DNA of 64,000 nt from Epithemia pelagica (GCA_946965045.2 OX337229.1:2232001-2296000); one strand, 5' to 3'. Positions 47,001 to 57,075 are shown, numbered from the stretch's first letter. Made by a program: numbers and translations. Notes: generated by a model from the letters alone, not told the origin.

Positions 47001-48202
47001 CAGGGATAAACGTGGTCGAATCCTTTGCCGTCGGTAAAGATCGAGGCGCCCGTGTCCCCGTGCAGTGATACTTCCTTGGCAAACATCTCGTCCGAGAACC
47101 AACGGCCTTTCGCATTAGGGAATTTGAGCCACGGTGCCTTCTTACGGACCTTACGCTCAGATGGGATAAATACGTTTCGTACTCCAGCCTGCGTCATCAC
47201 TTTAAGCGTATTCTTCGCTTTGGGTAAACCAATGCCCCAACGTTGTGACAGTACGGCTGCGTCAAGCACTCCCTTTCCAGCAGGATCGGCTGGGGAAGAC
47301 TCGTTAGCAGTCTTGATCATGTACAGCCGACGTTCACGTTTGTCCTCCGGGACTACATCAGGCTCCTCCTTCTCTGGATGAACAGTGACCGTCGCTATCA
47401 AGCGTTCGTATAGGTCGTCGCCTTGTGCGTCGGCGTCCAGATCGGGTGATGGATTGGCAAAAGCATGCTGGTACGTTCGCACGGCTTTGATGAGTCGTGG
47501 AATGGAGGATGCGGCAATCGAATTCGGATCGCCATTGCGAACGACAGTAGCGGCAGCCACACCCAGTTTCTCCTCCGCGTCCGCAAAGGCGGCAGAACGA
47601 GGTTGCCATGGGCTATCGGCAGTTAGCACAACTTGTGGCAAGTGTTCCAGCTCGTCAGAAGTGGGTTTGCGAGTGGCGAAACCACTTTTCACACCAGCCA
47701 TGGTGAGATCGGCATCCGGTACGTGGATACTATGCGTGCTGTGCGGGTCAAACTGTTTAGGTACGTCGTTGACAACGATGCCATGGGCACGCATCTGGTT
47801 CGGACAGAGTAACGAACTGCCCATACGGTCCCCTAAAAACAATGCTTGGTGGATAACAAGCAAGTAAGACTGGTTTTCGCTGTCAGTCCAGACAGTAGCA
47901 ACAGTCGCAATAGGGACATTGGTCAGCGGGTTATATTCCTCCGCAAACGGATGCACACTGATATAGCGGTGGGCTTCGGAGAGCATTGCGAAGTCTCTTC
48001 CCACAGCACAGATGTCCGCATGTGAGTCCAACTCACAGGTGAGCTCAATGGTCTCAACACCATATTCGTCGGTGTTCATAGCACATAGACGATGTGCGAA
48101 ACGTTTAGAATAACTATAATGGGTGCCTACATGTGCATTCGATTGAACAATAAGATTCGTTTTATCAATTTTTACTGCTTCGGCAGCGGATACACAGGGC
48201 AC
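44004..48202 (-). pseudogene. Pol of inner Copia element (PR-IN-RT-RH)
   Basis: A frame of 1195 codons runs from 48202 to 44615 and is preceded in frame by gag after one TGA; its first codon is GTG, so translation presumably needs readthrough from gag. Protease: CELDSHADICAVG (Asp near residue 59). Integrase: MVSDGARELF and NAAEASIREL, with 34 residues between Asp and Glu; HGDTGASIFTDG is near the first Asp. RT: VQNAYLNAPTKEKTY, LYGLKSSAARWRDHI and LVYIDDLLIVSHD (YIDD). Near 44720 the frame shifts and the usual residues before GRIDI are replaced. RNase H follows in the frame 44684-44004 (CFVDADHAG, TFGSEFVAMK, FCDIESV, KKKHNAIAYHRTRKA) and ends in TAG. The domains look well preserved, so this is a recently disabled or nearly functional copy. 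Confidence 0.85.
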
Positions 48203-48208
48203 ACTCCA

Positions 48209-50288
48209 TCAGGAGGAAGAAGACAGGTCGGTAGACTTGTCAGAGACATTCGGGTCACGGACATCGAATTCAAGATCGGCGGAATAACGACCGCATACAT
48301 TACGCCTTCGCTCTGCGGCAGCCAATTGTCCATTGGCAAGCATAGTGTATTTTAAAGCTTCGTCGAACACTTCCGTGTGCTCGGCTAAGCGTTTGCACAC
48401 ATGGTACATTTGGCGCTCTTCACGTTCATAGCCTGACATTTTAGACCAGCGCCAAGACCAAATTGGACTATTGTGGACAATAGTGTCGATCTCTTCGCGG
48501 AAGCTTCCTTTCAGCATACTTTGGTCATGCTTGGTAAGTGAGCGGACGTTGCGAGTCCCTTCAGCATACTTGCCTTTGACCGGTAGCGGCAGCTTCACAA
48601 AGATGTCGCCGTGTTCCGGGACTGGTGGGATGGTCATATGACTCATATCAGGACGTCCGTCCTCTTCCCATTGCCACATCGGTGGATAGGTCTCGTATTC
48701 CCCCATGGGGCGCGTACGTACGGATTTGACGGACGCAGATCCGGGTTCGTTCGGTTGTGCTTTAGCCTTATGCGCGAAACGTCCAAAGCTGTTGCCAGCT
48801 GAGGACTTTGTCTTCTGCGAATCATCTTCGGATGATTTTGCAGGTGAGGCGGAAGCGCGGAACTTAGAGTGCTTGTCTGGCGACGGTACGTTGTCAACAG
48901 AGGAGTCAAGCAAGTTCTCGTCTACTTCCATAATGACCGATACGTTGGTCTTCGCCTCCGGCTTAGCGTCGTCTTCGTCAATGTCTACTGAGATTGCGTC
49001 CTCAGCAGTACTCCCATGCGACGTTTTCGATCTCTTCGATGATGCGTTGGAAGAGTCGTCTGTGGAGACAGATCCAAGCTTCCGCTTTTCTTTGCACTCA
49101 CTGCGAAGAGCCAGGACTTGTTTGCGTTCGTCCTCCGTCAGGTCTGCCCATTCGTTGGCATCGTAGTGACCAGCATGAACGCGGTCCTTCTTCTTCTTGC
49201 TCTTTTTCTGATTGCGCCCTTTTCCCTTTCCTTTGCTTGGAATGGTACTAGCAGCGGCGATCTTTCGAGAGTCGTCCTGCGTTTCGGTTTTGGCGGCACT
49301 GTGCACAGTCAAGAAGTATTGCTGGCACGCTTCGAAGTTCTCCAACTTCTCCTGGTCACCGTTGACGACGGTCTTGGCTTGGACGAGCGTCGGATCGGTG
49401 ATCCCATTCATGAAATCGGTCACTTTTTTCGTTTCCGCAACCGTTTCGCCAAGCTCTTCCAGGGTGTTGTGCGCATGTTGGTGACGGTGGATGTAGTCAT
49501 GGAAGCGGTACTTCCCTCGTCCTGTAAACTTAGCACTTGCGATCCGCGCATAAGCTTGTTTCTTGCGCAGGATGCTCGCGGCCTGTCCAGTGGCTTGCCG
49601 CTTGACGGTTAGGTAGGCCTCACGGCCGTCCTTCGATTTCGCATGCGTTTTAGCAAACGTCCAGGCCGGGCCATCGTAGATAAGAGGGTAGTACAGCTCA
49701 TACACTCTGCGTCGGTCGGCTTTGTACTGATCCCCCTCATGACGAGTGGTCGCGACTAGGTCGTCGTCAATGCAGTCGTAATTGGCGGTTAGTGCGTCGT
49801 CCGGTACGTCGGACTCCTCACGCAATACGTAGGTGAGCCGGCACTCCCGTTGTCGGATTACGGTGCTGACCCAAGTACGTGCGCCACATTCCGTCGTGAC
49901 GTTCCCAATCGGCAAGGTTCGTTAGCCTTTTGGGTGGTACTTGGTCATCCTGACCACCAGTGGTGGTGGCATTCGTGAGTTCCGTTACGCGTTTCATCCA
50001 CTTGGTGATTACGTCACCAGTCTAACCACCAGCATCAAGGTTTTGACCACGGACAGAACGATATTCCAACCACATTCGGAAGCCAAGGAACTTCAGGTTG
50101 AACTGGTAGGGTAGGGTGAACCCGTCGGGTAGGTTCTTGGCTAGTGTCTTCAGCATGGGCTTTACTTCGTTGATAGGAAACTCCAGGAACTGATCCGTTG
50201 TTGTGAAGCCCTGTTGCGTTAGGTGCTCAACGGTAGCATTGTCGTAGCCACAGCGGCCCAGTGCAGTACGGAAGGCATTTGCGGCCAT
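48209..50288 (-). pseudogene. Gag of inner Copia element, lightly broken
   Basis: It starts at ATG 50288 (MAANAFRTALGRCGYDNATV). TAG at 50022-50024 follows residue 88. The same frame continues through TKWMKRVTELTNATTTGG and WRTYLGQHRNPTTGVP to about 49840, where one extra G shifts it into the long frame (LTYVLREESDVPDD...). This carries a capsid-like part, a Lys-rich segment (GKGKGRNQKKSKKKKDR) in place of a zinc knuckle, and an acidic/Ser-rich C-terminus. It ends in TGA at 48209-48211, in frame with pol. Confidence 0.8.
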
Positions 50289-50784
50289 GTTTCAAGGGTC
50301 GGATGAAGGGTAGGAGGGTAGTAGAAGGTTAAACGGATGGCAAGGGAAGGCTTGTTCTTGTGCAGAAATTTGCAATTGTGATGAGAGGAGCGAATTTCTG
50401 TGAGCCAACAGTCTGCGAGTGAATCGGCGAGTAGTCGTCCGGCGATTCCGCGAGCGAGCGAGCTAGCGATCGGCAAATCCGCGAGTCGGCGAACCATCGA
50501 TTCCGCGAGCAAGCAGGCACGTGTCAAAAGCCAGCAGGCTTATATAGTTGAGTCGTACGGCGCGCGTGGATGGACGGTCCAAGTGTACGAGCACGTGCAC
50601 GGTACGTTGTGCAGTCGCAAGTCACAAATTAGCGAGTGGGTCCCACAGTGACAAAAACAAGTCACAGAGATGACGCAAGCGAGTGAGTGACGAAGCCGCT
50701 TAGCGCGAACAACTCCCGAGCGTTGATCAGGCGCTTGCCGTCCGGCGAACAGTGGGGAAACAACAGACAGTGGGTCTGATAAAC

Positions 50785-51015
50785 TGAATAAAACTGACGG
50801 CCAGACGCAATATACGGCTTGCAACTATCAGAAATTATGATAACTAAACTAGGGGTGCCCTTTGGGGGCAAATCGCTCACGTAGGGGCCAAACAGCGACC
50901 AAGGTACCCACTAGCGAACACGCAACTAGGGGCCGGGCGATGCCAGGCGATGCGTAGCGAGGCATGGCGAGGCCATTCGTAGGTTACAAAGGGGGCGCCC
51001 GTGATTATTTATTCA
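50785..51015 (-). repeat. 5' LTR of inner Copia element (231 bp)
   Basis: Full-length LTR. It contains a 58-bp segment after ...gacggcc that is absent from the other LTR. Apart from that there are three substitutions and one 1-bp indel over about 173 bp. I could not identify a convincing primer-binding site at 50784 and below. Confidence 0.95.
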
Positions 51016-51019
51016 CGAC

Positions 51020-51051
51020 TTTGAGCAACAGCAACATCGTCTGTTGCGACA
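51020..51051 (+). repeat. 3' LTR of outer element, right piece (32 bp)
   Basis: Equivalent to 37518-37549. With the left piece it restores all 238 bp, after removing one CGAC copy (51016-51019). Confidence 0.97.
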
Positions 51052-51056
51052 CATTT

Positions 51057-51174
51057 ACCAACTGCATCATCAGTGGCAACCATAACAGCAGCTACCCGAC
51101 CTACCCAATCTACCCGACCTACCCAAAACAGCAGCTACACAACCTACCCAATCTACCCAATCTACCCGACCTAA
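51057..51174 (+). pseudogene. Small gene, 3' part downstream of the nested insertion
   Basis: It continues the frame of 37181-37311 across one CATTT copy. It encodes a Thr/Pro-rich and then Tyr/Pro-rich tail (TRPTQ and YPIYP repeats) made from repeated ctaccc units. The low complexity leaves open whether this is true protein sequence or a 3' untranslated repeat that happens to be open. Confidence 0.4.
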
Positions 51175-51299
51175 TTTGTACTTTATCTTGTTTTATACCG
51201 CCGTGCTCATTGGCATTCATCATTGGCATTAATTGGTGCAGTCGTTGGCGGCACCAAAAATGTTGTCGACTCCCCAGTTTCATTTCTGACTGCTGAACC

Positions 51300-52738
51300 A
51301 TGCCCAAATCAGCTTTGAACAAAGATGAGTGGGATAAGAAGCTCATCAAATTTGTCGAAGATGGTTGTTGTTTGGGGAAAGGATTCGCCCCTACAAAAGG
51401 TTCCAAAATCGCAGAAACTGTTGATAAAATATGCAAATGTTATGTTTCGCTCAAGCTTCTAAGTGGTTCAGCTTCTCTTATGAAGTCGCATTTTGGACCA
51501 AGGATCATTCCTCCAGCAAGTATTATGACCAGAATTCCAACTTGTGTGTGCACGTAGCATGACCGTGTGACCAAGAAGAAAGGGTTATCTCTTCAATCTT
51601 TATTGAACCCCAAGAAAAGGAAGAGAACTCCTATTGCACATCCGTTGAAGCGTCTTTCCACCATTTCATCATCTGAAACATCAACACGTCAACCAACACA
51701 ACAGGAACCAGTCTCTTTCCACCCGATTTCTCAAGATGCATTTTCACAAGACACCATACCATCCCCTCCTTCGTCAGCCGCCCCCCGTCCCATTAACGAA
51801 ACAAAAGAGGTTATTGTATTAGACGACTCCTCGCCAACTGCCTCTACAAAGCACACACCTGGACCCAAAGACCCAAACAACTTCAAACGACTGAATGATA
51901 TCACCGTTTACCCTGCCCCTCTGGACGGCATGCCCAAAAAGATAATTGATTTACAGGATTCCCCAACCGAAACTTCAATTCAGCACACTTCACAACCCAT
52001 ATACCCCAAAGACGAAGAAGAAAGTCGCCAAGAGTAAGCATCCGTTCCCTACGAACAATCGATCCATGTGCTGCTCGTTTGCAACAATCGAAATCTTGTT
52101 TTACACCACAAAAACTTAACCAAATCAAAAATTTGGCCGAAGTTATATGCCAGAAAGGCCGGGAATACACAGTTTGTGGAAAGTGCACGATTATTCTCTG
52201 GGGGCCTGCGGATAGTAATTGTATCTACTGCGCAACACAAACAATACCTCTAAAAATGGTGTGCGAAATTGATCGGTGGCTCCGATTCATACAAGGATAC
52301 AATTTGAAATGCATCAATGATGATTGGGGAACAAACTTCACATCCCATCAGTATCGGTATATTTGCACTCTTCCATATGAAGACGGTCAACTGGATTGGT
52401 TCTGTTTTGGCCAAGGCAACGCTATCAGCGTGTCAATAATTCGTGCGGCCCGTTTGAACACTTCTTCCCTATGTATCGAGAATATTGTGCAAACTAACCT
52501 AAGTGCACTTTACAATACACAAAAAGCACGTTACAAACGACACATCAAAAACCCATTTGCTGTTCTTCCCGAATCACACAAGGATGGATTCCCTAATTTC
52601 CCTGAAGAATTTGTCCCAAAGCAGAGTGCAATCCATGCGTCGTTTACGCAGGACAATCTTGTACATTTGGACGACTTGAAAAGAGAGTTGAAAGCCACAA
52701 AAAGTCATACAATGCTACGGACTGCCATCGATGTGTAA
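51300..52738 (+). pseudogene. Unrecognised gene with possible Cys cluster
   Basis: ATG 51300 opens a frame (MPKSALNKDEWDKKLIKF) that is broken by TAG at 51555-51557, resumes in frame (KKKGLSLQSLLNPKKRKR, with a nuclear-localisation-like KKRKR) and ends at 52037. A third segment in another frame begins near 52000 (VSIRSLRTIDPCAARL) and runs to TAA 52738. It has CGKCTIILWGPADSNCIYC, a possible zinc ribbon, and LPYEDGQLDWFCFGQG. Position and texture suggest one gene with a stop and a frameshift, or with an intron near 52030 (a GTAAGC donor is present). No known family. It lies 125 bp downstream of the interrupted small gene. Confidence 0.4.
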
Positions 52739-53694
52739 TCAAATGGATTCGTCAATCTACAAAGGATGTGTTATATACCTTGGTTATCACTGGAGACAAT
52801 GGACTTGTATTATTTGGGGCAGCGTGATTTTCATTTACAAAAGATACAACGTTAGAATCGTCTTGTTGCGAGCTTAACAGCGATATATTGTGATAATTCA
52901 TTCGACTTACCATTCTAAGTCCCTAGGCAATTGAAATTCTGGGTGGCTGGGAGATGGAAATGGAGACTGCCTTCAGTCAACCAAACACAACTTCTGAACC
53001 ATGAACGGTAGGAAGACAAAAGATACAACTTTAGAATCAACATTGATATATTGCGATCATTCATTCGACTTACCGTTCAGGAACTGTTTGTAGGTTTTGG
53101 GGTGTTTTTCTACAGGTTTTTGGTGAACTCAGTAGTGCTGGTGCTGTTGGAAATCTGAACTTTTTTACCTATTGGATAAAAACTAGGTTACATTTTTTAC
53201 AATTTGACAAAATATGGGAAAGACAGACAGACAGCTTGGGGAAAAGCAACTGAATGGTAAGAGGTGGCTCCTGATTCACACCATTGGGATCCATCCCTTC
53301 ATCATCTGCTCAAAAAGATCAATCTAGTGATGTGGAGATAGTGCACAACATTTTGTCTATGAAGTAAGAAAGAGGGCTACAATCTTCTCAGAAAGAGGGC
53401 TACAATCTTCTCACAAATTCATTTGATGTAACGTTGATGAAAAGCAAAACAGACAAAAGGCAATAAATGAGAACAGCTAAAAGTTTAAGAAAGTTTGAAT
53501 TGAGGATTATAACAAGGAACTAAACATGCTAATTGTGATGCCACCACGCAGTGAAGGAGGGTTTGACTTTGAAGTCCCAATTTATCAAAACGAATCGACA
53601 AGGGCTTTTAAGCAAGCCATTGAATGTTGCCCGAAACGTGGCATCTAGTCAAAACACCAAATTCCTAGGTAGATCTTGATCGTTGGATTGTTTG
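52739..53694. other. Spacer with dispersed and direct repeats
   Basis: About 52840-52916 and 53018-53080 are related direct repeats (aaaagatacaac and ttcattcgacttacc blocks). 53273-53360 is shared with 35824-35931, with 22 bases missing here. No coding signal. Confidence 0.6.
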
Positions 53695-53798
53695 CACACA
53701 TGTATTGGACTGGACGTCAATGGTGTGGCCAAGCACATTCAGCTCTCACACGTGTATTGGACTGGACGTCAATAGTGTGGCCAAGCACATTCAGCTCT
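53695..53798. repeat. 52-bp tandem duplication
   Basis: 53695-53746 and 53747-53798 differ by about two bases. Confidence 0.9.
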
Positions 53799-53901
53799 AC
53801 ACAGTCCCACCGAGTCATTCGATAAGAGGAGTTTTGAATACAGGGTTTTGTTCGGCTATCGTGGACCTGTGTGCCATGGTTTCCAACGGAATCGACCTGA
53901 A

Positions 53902-54036
53902 AAGATCCCTGATTTGCCAACAAGAGCACTTTGGCAGATATTGGGGAAAACAACAATGTCCATAATCGGCCTGAAGATCCCTGACTTGCCGACAAGAGCA
54001 CTTTGGCAGATATTGGGGACGACAACAATGTCCATA
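53902..54036. repeat. 72-bp tandem repeat, about 1.9 units
   Basis: Units begin at 53902 and 53974 with aagatccctga. They lie just left of the first 193-bp direct repeat. Confidence 0.9.
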
Positions 54037-54067
54037 TAAGGATGGATTCCCGGCGGCAACCAGCCCA

Positions 54068-54260
54068 TGATTTCATGTTTTCCTTGGTACATGTAGAAAT
54101 GTGCACATGAATTTCCCTTCTTGCTGTCTTTGAAGCCACCAGCATGAATAGTATCTTCTTCTACCATAAGGAATATGCCATATAGGATTTCAAGAGCTCC
54201 CCCTTTTCATACACATCTGATGCATGATTGATCCTCTCCACAGTATTTCCACAATTTGAT
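54068..54260. repeat. 193-bp direct repeat, left copy
   Basis: Matches 55005-55196 with a few substitutions. The ends do not show clean TG...CA borders or a shared flanking duplication, so I do not call these LTRs. Confidence 0.9.
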
Positions 54261-54502
54261 TGACATACCCTCCTCCATCAGGGGTATGAAAACATGAAAG
54301 GGGATGCATTCTCGGAATGGTAGACATTTTTCTCATCCCCAGGTATTGCAGATTTTTGGTTGCTTCTTGGTGGGTGTTGTCAACTCTTTCAACAGGTTTC
54401 CCGTTACTGCCGAGAAGGAGAAGTCAATGTAGTACAGGGAATGTGCAGGCTTTGTACTTCTGCCCCTGTAGTCTTCATGAACAAAGGTGAATTGGGATTT
54501 GT

Positions 54503-54949
54503 TCAAAGAATGAATGAAGTATCTTTTGCATAGCACAACTTGAGGAGGTTGGTGGCAAGGAGCTTCTTCAAGGTGTCCATGACCTGGGAGACATCTTCCA
54601 GATAAGTTTCACCCAAGTACTGACAGTTGGCTACAAGGCCCTCATATTCCTGTATGGCCATCAATTTGTTGAATTGCTGTCCTGACATGCTAAGTTCATC
54701 TTAACAAGTCAAAGTTAATATTTCCATAAGCGTATGACGATATGCTTTCTTAATTTCCGTCCAAGAATGGTCAAACTTATTGAATGCTAATCGTAATACA
54801 TTTTCTTCTGCTGTCGTCCAGGGGACTAGTACCCTCTTACACTTCTTCGTAGGAGGTTCCTTCGAGTTACCATTGTACAACCCCATATGGATTGCTTTTT
54901 TGCGCAAATGCTTGTGGGTCCGTTGCTCAAATTCAATGGGATAAGTCAT
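54503..54949 (-). pseudogene. SANT/Myb-like DNA-binding ORF with one in-frame stop
   Basis: It begins MTYPIEFEQRTHKHLRKK at 54949. VPWTTAEENVLRLAFNKFDHSW, then EIKKAYRHTL, matches the W...EE..L......W..I layout of a Myb/SANT helix-turn-helix repeat, usually DNA or histone binding. A KKCKR cluster precedes it. TAA at 54701-54703 interrupts the frame, which then continues (DELSMSGQQFNKLMAIQEYEGL) to TGA at 54503-54505. A further related frame may continue to 54333. Only one SANT repeat is visible. It may be a transposon-encoded or host regulator; I cannot say which. Confidence 0.4.
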
Positions 54950-55004
54950 CTTAATTAGAAAAAGAAGGAGTTTTATTCCGAAATTTGTAGCTGTTCAATG
55001 GCCT

Positions 55005-55196
55005 GATTTCATGTTTTCCTTGGTACATATAGAAATGTGCACATGAATTTCCCTTCTTGCTGTCTTTGAAGCCATCAGCATGAATAGTATCTTCTTCTAC
55101 CATAAGGAATATGCCATATAGGATTTCAAGAGCTCCCCCTTTTCATACACATCTGGTGCATGATTGATCCTCTCCACAGTATTTCCACAATTTGAT
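55005..55196. repeat. 193-bp direct repeat, right copy
   Basis: Right copy of 54068-54260. The two enclose a 744-bp segment carrying the SANT-like ORF. Confidence 0.9.
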
Positions 55197-56601
55197 GTGT
55201 GCAGGAGTTTGTCATTCAAGGTAAGGGTTGATAGAAGTTTGCATTCAAGATTGAAGTTTATCATTCAAGGTTTTTTTCAGTAATGAGGCTTGGGCAGACG
55301 AAAATGGTCTTGTCACTGGTCTCTTTCATCCTGTTCTTTTACCAGAGTGATACTGTTGCAGTTAAATTGATGAGTTTATGATCGCTCCAGAGTCACCCTT
55401 ACCCTAACCCTTAAATCCTGTTCTTCCACCAAAGTGGTACTGTCGCAGTTTGATTGATGAGTTTGTGATCACTCCAGACCATTTTCGGTTTGATCTCCAA
55501 GTTCTCCAACTTTTTGTAGTTCTGTACTACCAAATACTGACATGTGTGGTGGGTGGTGGTTGAGTGATGTATTGTTGAAAAGTGTGATGATAATGTTAAG
55601 TGTGCGGGCAGTTGTGCTTGTAAAGGGTGGACTGACTGTCTGCTGTGGGTTTGATTGTAGAATGGTGCCTCCAGGTGTTTCCACGCACAGTTCTTGACAA
55701 GATGCCAAAGGTGACAATCAATGGTGAGGAGCGCCCTTTTTGCAATAAATTGTTGGCTCTCAAATCTTTCCGTTCTCCTGGAGACGACTGCTTCTTTTGC
55801 CACGCTGATCCTCGTGATCACAACTTGGGGGATGCGGTTAAAGCTTTCTTGAAAGCTTATGGGGATGCTAAGAAGAAGCAATCCTGACGGGATCCTGGGT
55901 TGATTGTTGGGTCAGATAGTTCTTGTAGCAAACCTCGGATGGCAGAAAACGTTTCTCGTGACATAGTGTTTGAAAAAGACGTTAACCCAAGGAACATTTT
56001 TGAACTCCACAACTCTTTGATCGACGTCGAATTGCACAACATCATTGCAATGTCCAGGCCCACAACACAACAGAATAGATCCTCGGTAAGGACAATCTTC
56101 TTCGCCGAACTGCTCTCCTTTCAACAACTTCCTCTTGATTTGCCTTCAACATAAATCAATCAAGGAAACGCGGAGGAATGAATAGAAAGAATAATCCCAA
56201 CGGTTCCTTGTCCTTATAGGCTTGAGCACAAGAACCAGGATTGACAAGAACAAGATCCGATGCTCCGGTGATGCCTCCAAAAGACCAGCCTCACAGCTCT
56301 TTTTTCTTCAGCCACTGCTCCTCCAGCTCCCTCACCAATTAGTCCCAGGGCGACAGGTCAGACAGAGTTATCCCCGCCAGTTCAATCTTCTGACCCTCCA
56401 CTTCGTGTTATGGCTACTCGGGACGATGTGGCTGGTGCCTCACAGGTCGTCCGCCGTACGACCACCACCATCAAGAACCCTTAGTATGCCTCCGCCAAAG
56501 AGTGTGGTGTGAGTAGTAGTCAAACCATAAGTAAACTGTGGAGCAAGACAAGAATTGCATGCACCACAGGCAAAATTAACTCACCGGAAATTTTATGACT
56601 A
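55197..56601. other. Spacer; tandem duplication and unrecognised ORF
   Basis: 55329-55391 and 55416-55478 are duplicated with period 87. The linker contains cttaccctaaccc (about 55398-55410), which resembles telomere repeats. The plus frame 55699-55887 (MPKVTINGEERPFCNK, CFFCHADPRDHN) and its continuation to 56154 may be a decayed gene; a 156-codon minus frame overlaps it. None is recognised. Confidence 0.4.
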
Positions 56602-57046
56602 GTGAGCCCGTCTGGACGGAAGCCTAAGTATTTGCTGTGTGATCACACCAACCCCATACAGGACACAAGAGTCTATGAAGTTGAGCATGTCGATGGTGGT
56701 CATGCTGAAGTTGCTACAGATGTTATGGCTGAGAACATGTTCACACAATGTGACCTTGAAGGATTGTGGGCCACAAGAAAGATGACACAGCAATCACAAC
56801 CCCGAGCTTATCAAGCAACTTGGGACCACCAACGTATGTATAGCAATAACCAATGTAACTGCCAGTTCTGATTCTCTTAAATCCATGATTTCTTGTGGAG
56901 CTGTTTCAAAATACCACCCATTTGTGATTGGTTTTTTAACGTCCTTGTTGATTGGGAAACTGGGGAGACGACACATGTACCTCTATCTCTTATCTCAAAT
57001 GATGATCCCATCACACAACCATCAACAAACTCAGCTTCATAGACTC
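56602..57046 (+). pseudogene. Copia integrase C-terminal relic
   Basis: The plus frame reads NPIQDTRVYEVEHVDGG, then VMAENMFTQCDLEG, closely parallel to NPILDTRYYDVQFPDGS and MIAENLYSQVDPEGN in the inner Copia element. After frame changes, VLVDWETGETTHVPLSLIS and DDPIT follow, which is the W..G...PL..I segment between integrase and RT. No RT remains. An inverted copy of its own 46 bp terminates it at 57030. Confidence 0.65.
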
Positions 57047-57075
57047 TTGTGTCCAGTATGGGGTTGGTGTGATCA
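56640..57075. repeat. 46-bp inverted repeat inside the Copia relic
   Basis: 56640-56685 is the reverse complement of 57030-57075 with two mismatches. The spacer is 344 bp. Confidence 0.95.

Larger units (their letters stand above)
43709..51015 (-). mobile_element. Inner Copia element, 7.3 kb, inserted in the outer 3' LTR
   Basis: LTRs at 50785-51015 (5') and 43709-43882 (3') with inverted ends TGAATAAA...TTTATTCA. Gag, protease, integrase, RT and RNase H run right to left. The DNA is CpG-rich compared with the rest of the window. Coding damage is small: a TAG and a 1-bp insertion in gag, a TGA at the gag/pol junction, and a frameshift with loss of conserved residues in pol near 44720. It must be younger than the outer element because it lies inside its LTR. 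Confidence 0.95.
43705..51019. repeat. Target duplication CGAC flanking the inner Copia element
   Basis: CGAC at 43705-43708 and 51016-51019 with TG...CA LTR ends. Because the neighbouring bases match, the duplication can also be read as five bases (ACGAC or CGACT) with the LTR ends shifted by one. Confidence 0.92.
37312..51051 (+). mobile_element. Outer Copia element, 6.4 kb, with a nested Copia element in its 3' LTR
   Basis: Without the inner element (43709-51015 plus one CGAC copy) the outer one is 238-bp LTR, PBS, gag, pol, polypurine tract, 238-bp LTR. The two LTRs differ by one base (G in the 5' LTR, A in the 3' LTR, in the atcRaacc context). LTR ends are TGTCAC...GCGACA. Gag is open, but pol has frameshifts near 40750, 42525 and 42915 and TAA at 42247-42249. 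The near-identical LTRs indicate a recent insertion, so the pol damage may have existed in the source copy or include sequence errors. Confidence 0.95.
37307..51056. repeat. 5-bp target duplication CATTT flanking the outer Copia element
   Basis: CATTT at 37307-37311 lies directly before the 5' LTR and CATTT at 51052-51056 directly after the last base of the split 3' LTR. Five bases is the usual length for Copia integrases. The match shows that everything between is one insertion plus a later nested one. Confidence 0.95.

Noticed and set aside
47358-47609. Many short ORFs opposite the long Copia frames
   Set aside because: They are antisense shadows of the gag and pol frames.
50740-50784. Primer-binding site of the inner Copia element
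   Set aside because: The sequence inside the LTR (minus strand tttatcagaccc) only weakly resembles a tRNA 3' end, so I did not annotate it.
54068-55196. 193-bp repeats as LTRs of a small element
   Set aside because: Ends are not TG...CA and the flanks show no shared target duplication.
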